In this document: piece after piece, positions 6,373 through 11,783 of the stretch
How positions within the stretch are numbered: position 1 is the first letter of the stretch
How the letters are laid out: the number at the start of each line of letters is the position of its first letter
The notes under the pieces: generated by a model
Told to the model about the DNA's origin: nothing
Seen by the model: only the letters and a program-made list of their open reading frames with translations
Databases searched by the model: none
NCBI GenBank assembly: GCA_021399405.1
Contig: JAAFKL010000276.1
Span: forward strand, 1 to 11,783
Direction of reading: 5' to 3'
Length of the DNA: 11,783 nucleotides
DNA from: Candidatus Heimdallarchaeota archaeon
Lineage (GTDB): Archaea; Asgardarchaeota; Heimdallarchaeia; Heimdallarchaeales; Kariarchaeaceae
Position numbers and translations under genes: made by a program

Positions 6373-7815
6373 TCAGTAAACTGCAATTTTATTCAATGTG
6401 AGCTGTGGCATTAATGATCCGACAAACACTAAACTATCATTTTTTAGACAGATCGTGGGAATCATCTCTGGTCTAGATCCAATAGACGACAACTCATTCA
6501 AAGTTGTTAAAGCATTCCCAGTTAAAGTAACTGGACCTAGAACATTTTGGATTTCCCCATTCTTAATTTCATAAGTTATTTGACTCTCAATTGAAAACTC
6601 TCCTGTATAAATTGACGTACTAGCAACTAAGCTTGGCCCGATAAATAAACCAGTACCTACCTCCTCAATTAGTTCTTGAGTGGAATTATCTCCAGGTTCA
6701 ATATATATGTTAGATTGTCGAGGTTCAGGTGGGGATAAATAAGTGGTTGCGCGGGCGTTCCCTGTGCTTAATTCACCCATATGCTTAGCTGTCTCTTTAT
6801 TATGTAAATAACTTGAAAGAATTCCTTCATCAACTAGAAGTGTTCCTTGAGTTTTTATTCCTTCGTCATCATATTCACCCCAGCCTACACTTCTAATATG
6901 TGGATCATCAACAATTGTGAGATTTGATGAACTAACTTTGAATCCAATCTTATCTGTAAGAAATGAGTTTTTAGAAATTATTTGATCTGCTTCACATCCA
7001 TGTCCAATGGTTTCATGTATTAGACTGTAAACCGCATCTTCACTTAAAACTACCTTATAATCTCCCCTAATTGGTTTTGGAGCTGCTTTCAATTTTTCCA
7101 ATTCACTTGCTAGTTTAGAAGTTTTAGCTTCAACTATATCCCACTTTAAATCCTCTTTATTGATTCCTCCGATGATTTCATTTCGTTTCAACGGTTTTGA
7201 GAGATTCTTTGATTCAGCACTCAACGACAAAAGTGAATACATATATTCTTGTTGAATATCGACTGATTCTGTCGATTGAAATCTCTTCTGAAGGAAATAC
7301 ACTTCAATATCAACCGAAAACTTCATTGAACTCTTGTAAGTAGAAACTAAGTCGTTAATGTCATTAAGATAGTTGTCTATCTCTTCTCTATAATTAGATG
7401 TCCAAATATTATTTTTAGATATGTCGATTTTCAATTTATCAACATGATTTATTTCATCTGCTTCTCGATCAATTTGATCTTGATGGTTATCTTGTTTTTC
7501 AGGTTTAGATCGTTTACGGAGTTGAAGTGTTAGATTAGATAATTCTTCTCCAATTTCATCTAATCCGTTAGAAGAGTGGAAACCACTCACACCATCAACA
7601 GTTAATTGAAATCCTGAACCACGATCGTATATTTCATTGAAATAGTAATTGTCTGATTGATTAATTCCAGCCTTCACCATCAATTTTGAAACATATAATG
7701 AACTGGCGAAATCAACTTTTCTACGTTGTAACAGTGATAACAAAGGTAAATGATCAAAAGGATCTGGATGAAAACTAACTTTAACCACCAATAGGATTGA
7801 TAATTTAACTATCAC
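6373..7815 (-). CDS. tldD: TldD-like zinc metallopeptidase, catalytic subunit
   Basis: Catalytic half of the TldD-TldE peptidase, which cuts unfolded peptides and, in Escherichia coli, matures microcin B17 and degrades the CcdA antitoxin. The zinc motif HETIGH is at 267-272 (HExxxH), followed by GCEAD; Cys456 near the C-terminus fits the family's third metal ligand. Conserved blocks around DDEGIKTQGTLLVDEGIL, TGNAR and the end PQLTL are present. Residues 100-130 form a charged linker (KRSKPEKQD...), longer than I would expect. The start is uncertain: GTG 7815 has no clear ribosome binding site, and GTG 7788 nine codons further in is also possible. Its stop lies 10 nt before tldE, so the two are co-translated in matched amounts. 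The native substrate in archaea is unknown. Confidence 0.92.
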   Translation of the reverse strand: MIVKLSILLVVKVSFHPDPFDHLPLLSLLQRRKVDFASSLYVSKLMVKAGINQSDNYYFNEIYDRGSGFQLTVDGVSGFHSSNGLDEIGEELSNLTLQLRKRSKPEKQDNHQDQIDREADEINHVDKLKIDISKNNIWTSNYREEIDNYLNDINDLVSTYKSSMKFSVDIEVYFLQKRFQSTESVDIQQEYMYSLLSLSAESKNLSKPLKRNEIIGGINKEDLKWDIVEAKTSKLASELEKLKAAPKPIRGDYKVVLSEDAVYSLIHETIGHGCEADQIISKNSFLTDKIGFKVSSSNLTIVDDPHIRSVGWGEYDDEGIKTQGTLLVDEGILSSYLHNKETAKHMGELSTGNARATTYLSPPEPRQSNIYIEPGDNSTQELIEEVGTGLFIGPSLVASTSIYTGEFSIESQITYEIKNGEIQNVLGPVTLTGNALTTLNELSSIGSRPEMIPTICLKNDSLVFVGSLMPQLTLNKIAVY

Positions 7816-7952
7816 GTTTATTCTTATTAAGAAATCGATTTCAAAGCCTCATATTCTTTTGAAATTAATAAAATTAACAAAATTATTCTATCCGACTACT
7901 TCACAGATGTATATTTTTAGAAATTATTGTTTATTACATTATATAATTAGTT

Positions 7953-7966
7953 ACCACTGTTGTGGT
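7953..7966. promoter_or_regulatory. Candidate operator: perfect inverted repeat upstream of trmB-like gene
   Basis: ACCAC-TGTT-GTGGT is a perfect 5-4-5 palindrome, extendable by TT/AA with one extra base (TTACCAC against GTGGTcAA). It is G+C-rich against a very A+T-rich spacer and lies about 16 bp upstream of the TATA box at 7982-7991. The position suits an activator site, or autoregulation by the TrmB-like protein; it is also within the tldD divergent promoter region. Confidence 0.5.
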
Positions 7967-7981
7967 CAATGATACGGAACC

Positions 7982-7991
7982 AATTTATATT
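7982..7991 (+). promoter_or_regulatory. TATA box of the trmB-like gene, leaderless layout
   Basis: AATTTATATT is centred about 25 nt before GTG 8012. Transcription would begin at or beside the start codon, and no Shine-Dalgarno sequence is present between them. This supports GTG 8012 as the true start. On the other strand, A+T-rich runs at about 7860-7880 could serve tldD. Confidence 0.55.
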
Positions 7992-8011
7992 GCCCGAATA
8001 CAGCTTTATAT

Positions 8012-8899
8012 GTGAGCTTTATTGATGAGGCCGTTGAGAAACTCAAAGAAATTGGGTGGTCTGAGTATGAATCCAAAACATATTCTGCCTTAGTATCCTT
8101 GGGAAGAACAACAGCCAGTCAAATCGCAAAAGTCAGTCAGGTTCCTCCAAACCGAGTGTACCAGATTTTAGATAAATTAAAAGAGAAAAACTATGTTGAA
8201 GATGTTCAACCAACTAGGGGGGGTCCAAGAACCTTTAGTCCAAAAGATCCGCAAGCCCTTTTTGGAGAAATTAAAATAGAATTCACCGCTAAAATTGATA
8301 GTGCTCAGTTTGAATTGGAGAAATTGAAAGAGAGAGTTGATGAAAAACCAAATTTATCCACCTTCACAATAGTAGGGAGAAAAGAATTAAACAATTATCT
8401 GAAAGATGCAATCAATAGAGCTTCTTCCTCCATATATTTGGCAGTAGATACTCTTGTTGAGTTAAAATATGCAGATATTATACCATTATTAAAATCCAAG
8501 GCTTCAATTGATGAATTCAATTTAAAACTGCTTACAATGCCCAGAGGGATAGATAATGTATATGAGAAAGAGATTGCTGATGAATTAATTAAATTAGAAT
8601 TAAATGTCGCAGAAGATCCGTTCGGAACAATCTTACTCGTAGTAGATGATGAAACATCAATTTTCATCAATTATGGGGTACATGACGATATAAAGGATAT
8701 TCTAAGTCGTAATCTCTCATCTGACCAACTCGATAAAGTATATTTGGAAAGAGAGAAAAATTATGTTGGGTTCTTTATACTTGATGAAAAGATCGCTAGT
8801 TTGTACACTCAGATTTTTAACAATGCTTGGGATGGATCGCAGTCTTATGAAACCTATAATGAAGAAGAAGAGAGAAGGTTAGGGTCGAGCTCCTCCTAA
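8012..8899 (+). CDS. TrmB-family transcriptional regulator
   Basis: A DNA-binding regulator of the archaeal TrmB type, which often senses sugars or other metabolites. It has 295 residues. A winged helix-turn-helix spans about 16-75 (SEYESKTYSALVSLG, TASQIAK, then recognition helix PPNRVYQILDKLKEK at 45-59, and wing TRGGPRTF). A coiled coil follows (about 88-111), then an alpha/beta effector domain (about 115-275) and an acidic tail ending RRLGSSSS. The start is GTG, supported by the TATA box 25 nt upstream. It is divergent from tldD-tldE and convergent with the CitG-like gene, overlapping it by 21 bp. The ligand and targets are unknown. Codons 69-71 contain a run of seven G (8217-8223), in which slippage would destroy the reading frame just after the DNA-binding domain. 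Confidence 0.9.
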   Translation: MSFIDEAVEKLKEIGWSEYESKTYSALVSLGRTTASQIAKVSQVPPNRVYQILDKLKEKNYVEDVQPTRGGPRTFSPKDPQALFGEIKIEFTAKIDSAQFELEKLKERVDEKPNLSTFTIVGRKELNNYLKDAINRASSSIYLAVDTLVELKYADIIPLLKSKASIDEFNLKLLTMPRGIDNVYEKEIADELIKLELNVAEDPFGTILLVVDDETSIFINYGVHDDIKDILSRNLSSDQLDKVYLEREKNYVGFFILDEKIASLYTQIFNNAWDGSQSYETYNEEEERRLGSSSS

Positions 8900-9889
8900 T
8901 GTAGCAACAAAAGTTACAGTCGCTGTCAAATCTGCTGTGACTCCAGGGTTAATAGTTTCGGTCTTATTATGTAGAGATTTATCAAGTTCATAAGTTAATA
9001 TTCTCCCTTTAGAGGTAAGAAATCCACCATTTTCCATAATGTTCTTTGCTTTTTGCATTACCTTGAATGCTTGATCGCGACCGTGTTTTCGAAATACCAA
9101 AGAATCGGGGTTTAAGCTAAGTAAAGTCACATAGGTATGTGTAATTGCATCCACCATTGTGGCCCCTTCGTTAATTGCCTCATCAAAGGCATTTATACCA
9201 TAACTAAATCCTATTTCATAATTATTGCTAAGTTCTTGAAATAACAGATTTTGTTTTTTGTACAGAGAGTAGAAATCAAGTAGATTTATCTCATTTTCAA
9301 GCAATTGTGAAATACTTTCAGGTAATGAAATCCCAATAGATCTAGACATTGGATAAATTTCTGATTTCAGATCATACAAGATTGAGAATATATTTACAGT
9401 ATCTTCTGGTGTAGTATTTTCTAAAAAATTATTTGCAATTTTCGGTAATTTCGAAAGATCTATTTTATCATATTCACCATCAGTCTCAGAAATTAAGTGT
9501 CCGGCTGCAAGGGCAATTGGTGAGAACAGAAACAACATTCCTAAATTTGTTATTCCACCTTTGTGCCACTTTACATTGTCTTTTGCGGCTTCGGCAATAA
9601 TCCAACCTATATCTACCTCATCTATATCCAGTACTTCACGTTCGACAAGTACACCGCGAGTGGCTAATTCAAACATTGGATTATTTAGTGCAACTGCGCT
9701 AGATATGTAGTGTTCCATTTTGTCATTTTTGAAGTCATGATAGCGATGTACATTTCCTGGTTTTACAGGAGATGCAACCTGTGTGGCACCTGCAAGGATT
9801 GCATTTAGAGCAATATAGTTTGATATACCTTTTACAGAAAGTGATTTTATTTTATCTGCACTACCTGGTAAACTGAAATTACTGTTCAC
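8879..9889 (-). CDS. CitG-family (triphosphoribosyl-dephospho-CoA synthase-like) protein
   Basis: Relatives join dephospho-CoA to ATP-derived phosphoribosyl to make the prosthetic group of citrate lyase or malonate decarboxylase. Family motifs are intact in this 336-residue protein: KPGNVHRYHDF (43-53), GGITNLGMLFLFSPIAL (111-127), LNPDSLVFRKHG (259-270) and NPGVTADLTA (314-323). No citrate lyase, malonate decarboxylase or acyl-carrier gene is in the window, so transfer to another acceptor is likely; the annotated reaction should not be assumed. The start GTG 9889 leaves about 22 residues before the conserved domain; GGTGAT (9913-9908) is rather far upstream. It follows the PfkB-type kinase after 86 bp and overlaps the end of the trmB-like gene by 21 bp on the other strand. 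Its nature as a CitG homologue is clear; the substrate is not. Confidence 0.85.
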   Translation of the reverse strand: MNSNFSLPGSADKIKSLSVKGISNYIALNAILAGATQVASPVKPGNVHRYHDFKNDKMEHYISSAVALNNPMFELATRGVLVEREVLDIDEVDIGWIIAEAAKDNVKWHKGGITNLGMLFLFSPIALAAGHLISETDGEYDKIDLSKLPKIANNFLENTTPEDTVNIFSILYDLKSEIYPMSRSIGISLPESISQLLENEINLLDFYSLYKKQNLLFQELSNNYEIGFSYGINAFDEAINEGATMVDAITHTYVTLLSLNPDSLVFRKHGRDQAFKVMQKAKNIMENGGFLTSKGRILTYELDKSLHNKTETINPGVTADLTATVTFVATLGGARP

Positions 9890-9922
9890 TGGTGGATCTG
9901 AAATATAATCACCTAGGTCAAC

Positions 9923-9964
9923 TCAAGTTGATAATTCTTTAAGTGTTAATCTTGGAACATTCAT
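9923..9964 (-). other. 13-codon leader ORF in frame with the CitG-like gene, ended by TGA
   Basis: ATG 9964 opens 13 codons (MNVPRLTLKELST) and stops at TGA 9925-9923. The frame is the same as that of the CitG-like gene, and after TGA it stays open (VDLGDYISDPPV) to GTG 9889. The ATG lies 11 nt after the PfkB stop, a normal operon distance. It may be a leader peptide, or an original N-terminus broken by a TGG-to-TGA change. Confidence 0.4.
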
Positions 9965-9975
9965 TATTTCATAAA

Positions 9976-10821
9976 TCATGCAATCAAATCATATGATTGT
10001 AGTTGTTTTCTGAGCAATTCAGTATTTGGAACCCCAATAGTTTGCAAATTCTTCATTGCAATATTATGCGCATGATTTAAACAATCATTGAAAGGATGTT
10101 TTGAATATAATGCTGCAATCATTGCTAAGAAGATATCACCAGATCCAGTTGGGTCAATCACATTATTTGTTTTTTTCACGTCTAAATAATATGATTTGCT
10201 CTTCGTGAGTACTTGCAATTTATTACCACTATTCGTGATCACTAAATATGAGTTATTGGGGTTGATTAAATCCTTTATTTGTTCTATCTCTGATTTGGAA
10301 GTTTTAATCACATCAAACAAACTTAACAAATTGTTAAATTCATTAATATCTAAATTTTCGTGAACCAGACCGTTATCATCAAACTTTCTTACAATTCCTT
10401 GAATATCAAAAAATGAATAATCTCCTAATTTCAGTAATGTTAGTATAACGTCATGGCTGAATTCTGATGCAATAGGTGAAATTATTACAATGTCATAATG
10501 ATCATCTAATTGGGAAAGATCATTATGAGTAATTTCATTGGCTTTAAATTTTAATATTAATTCTCTGTCATCATCAATGGCTTTAATCTTGTTAATTTGA
10601 TTGAATTGGTAGGTTGTAGTATACTGTGAATTTATTACAATGAAATTTACTAGAGGGTAAATGCTTCTTAATTCTACTTCTTCTTGAGCAAATGCAGTTA
10701 ATACATCAATTTCAAATCCAAAAGCTTCCAATACTGGGATTTGATACAATGGGGGTCCACCCAATAATTTCTGACCTCCTCTTATATCTAGTGATATATG
10801 GCCTGCAAGGAGTGCCCTCAT
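9976..10821 (-). CDS. PfkB-family carbohydrate/nucleoside kinase
   Basis: A ribokinase-like ATP-dependent kinase for a sugar, nucleoside or similar alcohol. The 281 residues begin with the family fold (GHISLDI, 7-13) and a substrate-side GGPPLY (21-26). The second signature, DPTGSGD (223-229), carries the catalytic Asp229 and the GSGD anion hole; the usual form is DTxGAGD. It is somewhat shorter than typical ribokinases (about 300). ATG 10821 is preceded by GAGGTTA inside the end of the upstream ABC gene, whose stop is 3 nt away, so these two are certainly coupled. The substrate is unknown, but the CitG-like gene downstream, which handles phosphoribosyl chemistry, makes a ribosyl compound an attractive guess. 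Cytoplasmic; no membrane segment. Confidence 0.87.
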   Translation of the reverse strand: MRALLAGHISLDIRGGQKLLGGPPLYQIPVLEAFGFEIDVLTAFAQEEVELRSIYPLVNFIVINSQYTTTYQFNQINKIKAIDDDRELILKFKANEITHNDLSQLDDHYDIVIISPIASEFSHDVILTLLKLGDYSFFDIQGIVRKFDDNGLVHENLDINEFNNLLSLFDVIKTSKSEIEQIKDLINPNNSYLVITNSGNKLQVLTKSKSYYLDVKKTNNVIDPTGSGDIFLAMIAALYSKHPFNDCLNHAHNIAMKNLQTIGVPNTELLRKQLQSYDLIA

Positions 10822-10824
10822 AAT

Positions 10825-11772
10825 TTAACCTCTACTCTCAAATGGTTCTGCTTCGCTGGCTGACATTCTAATTGCATAATCATTTAGATCAATTGCTTTT
10901 GTTTCTGCTCGTGAAATGAATCCAGAAGACAGTATCCTAGTATTGATAATTTGGGCTTCAGTTCTGCTTTTTGGATAAAATCGAATTGTTCCCCCTGCTT
11001 TTTCATAATGTGGCCATAACTGCTTTATTTCTCTATCAGAAAGTTTACGCTTTGGTATTGTTGTAATTTCATAGGCATATGGAAGCGATTCAAGTAGATC
11101 CTTAATATTTATTAATTGATGTACTCTTCCACCTCTCATGAGTACAAGGACCTTATCGCATAATCGATCAATTACAGAAGAGTTATGATCGACTAATATT
11201 TTGGTTTTCCTACTCATTTCAGAATCAAGGAAATTTATTACTTCCTCTCTTCGGTTCACATCCAATCCAGTAGTAACCTCGTCTAAAAACAATATTTCAG
11301 CATCTTTCATGAATCCAATTGCCAAACGAGTGATCGCCTTTTGACCTTCAGAGAAAGTCTCAGTTCTCTCCTCTAATTTTGAGATCAAATTCATAGCTTC
11401 GAGAAATTTTAATGCCCCCTCTAATTCAGAATTTTGAACTTTAGCAAAGAACTTCAAATTCTCCTCCAAGGTGAGTTTACGTTGAAAATCGAGTCCAGGT
11501 GAAATAAATGAAATTTTTTCTCTTATCAATGGAGCATCACGAACTAAATCCATGTCTAAGACTCTATTTACTCCTCCATCGGGCAAATAAAGAGTTGCCA
11601 ACACCTTCAAAAGTGTAGTTTTTCCAGAACCATTTTCTCCAGTAACTGCGACAGATGCACCTTGTGGTATATTGAAAGTAATGTCACTTAATATTGTTGT
11701 ACCTTCTCGATTACCAGGGCTTCTGAATATTTTTTTTAGATGTTCAACTTCTATTGCATATTTTTGAGCCAT
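10825..11772 (-). CDS. ABC transporter ATP-binding protein (DrrA/CcmA-like)
   Basis: Nucleotide-binding subunit that would drive an ABC-2-type membrane partner, probably an exporter. The 315 residues show Walker A GENGSGKTT (45-53), signature FSEGQ (140-144, a variant of LSGGQ), Walker B ILFLDE (160-165), D-loop GLD (169-171) and H-loop His196 in VDHNSS. The Q-loop region reads ISFISPGLDF with no clear glutamine at the expected place. After residue 225 comes a C-terminal extension (about 225-315) as in DrrA-type exporter ATPases. No permease is visible; it may lie upstream beyond the right edge. ATG 11772 is preceded by GGTGAT (11781-11776), a strong ribosome binding site at close spacing. 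It is followed at 3 nt by the PfkB-type gene, so they share a message. Confidence 0.92.
   Translation of the reverse strand: MAQKYAIEVEHLKKIFRSPGNREGTTILSDITFNIPQGASVAVTGENGSGKTTLLKVLATLYLPDGGVNRVLDMDLVRDAPLIREKISFISPGLDFQRKLTLEENLKFFAKVQNSELEGALKFLEAMNLISKLEERTETFSEGQKAITRLAIGFMKDAEILFLDEVTTGLDVNRREEVINFLDSEMSRKTKILVDHNSSVIDRLCDKVLVLMRGGRVHQLINIKDLLESLPYAYEITTIPKRKLSDREIKQLWPHYEKAGGTIRFYPKSRTEAQIINTRILSSGFISRAETKAIDLNDYAIRMSASEAEPFESRG
10828..10834 (-). promoter_or_regulatory. Ribosome binding site of the PfkB-type kinase
   Basis: GAGGTTA on the minus strand lies inside the last codons and stop of the ABC ATPase gene, about 6 nt before ATG 10821. It decides this start and implies that ribosomes finishing the ATPase pass on to the kinase. 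Confidence 0.6.
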
Positions 11773-11775
11773 ATC

Positions 11776-11781
11776 ATCACC
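11776..11781 (-). promoter_or_regulatory. Ribosome binding site of the ABC ATPase gene
   Basis: GGTGAT is complementary to the archaeal 16S rRNA 3' end and lies 3 nt before ATG 11772. A true ribosome binding site implies that the message begins upstream of the window, so this gene may not be the first of its operon. Confidence 0.6.
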
Positions 11782-11783
11782 TA

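Noticed and set aside
6363..6386. TTG at 6386 as the start of tldE
   Set aside because: It would overlap the tldD end; ATG 6362 has a better ribosome binding site (GAGGGAT) and gives the usual TldE length.
8395..8670. Open frame on the minus strand inside the trmB-like gene
   Set aside because: Antisense to a confident coding region; serine-rich composition typical of reverse reading.
9923..9925. Selenocysteine at the TGA upstream of the CitG-like gene
   Set aside because: No catalytic reason for Sec at this N-terminal place, the family does not use it, and the extension lies outside the conserved domain.

Overview
The window is A+T-rich archaeal DNA. The evidence is a tRNA gene with two bulge-helix-bulge introns and no encoded CCA, a TrmB-family regulator with a TATA box about 25 bp before its start (a leaderless layout), GGTGAT/GAGG-type ribosome binding sites, and a signal-peptide/C-terminal-anchor surface protein rich in N-glycosylation sequons. 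The style (compact, A+T-rich, TrmB, large Ig-like anchored surface proteins) would fit an Asgard-type archaeon, but nothing here proves that rank. No CRISPR array, insertion sequence, integrase or rRNA is visible, and no gene-free stretch exceeds about 200 bp.

Region 1 (1-2240, minus strand). A tight cluster reads sufD, then a small Rieske ferredoxin, then a cytosine-5 methyltransferase whose 3' end lies beyond the left edge. The Rieske stop codon abuts the methyltransferase start codon with no base between. No sufB or sufC is present in the window.

Region 2 (2241-3113). A short promoter region with an inverted repeat separates sufD from a divergent P-loop kinase-like gene. This converges on a minus-strand tRNA-Val(CAC) carrying a 31-nt D-arm intron and a 14-nt canonical 37/38 intron.

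Region 3 (3206-4855, minus). A 549-residue secreted, membrane-anchored, Ig-like surface protein with about 18 N-X-S/T sequons.

Region 4 (5001-7815, minus). A tldD-tldE pair. TldD keeps the HExxxH zinc motif and TldE lacks it, as in the known heterodimeric metallopeptidase. A GTG-started TrmB-family regulator (8012-8899, plus) is divergent from it; a perfect 5-4-5 inverted repeat lies just upstream of the regulator's TATA box and may be its operator.

Region 5 (8879-11772, minus). An ABC transporter ATPase, a PfkB-type sugar/nucleoside kinase and a CitG-family protein run in one direction. The first two are separated by 3 nt. The last is preceded by an in-frame 13-codon ORF ending in TGA. The CitG-like gene overlaps the end of the trmB-like gene tail to tail.

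Functionally the window joins Fe-S biogenesis/redox, nucleic acid methylation, peptide degradation and a small-molecule transfer/kinase/transport operon of unknown substrate. The least ordinary points are the doubly interrupted tRNA, the sufD-Rieske-methyltransferase linkage, and the ABC-PfkB-CitG operon.
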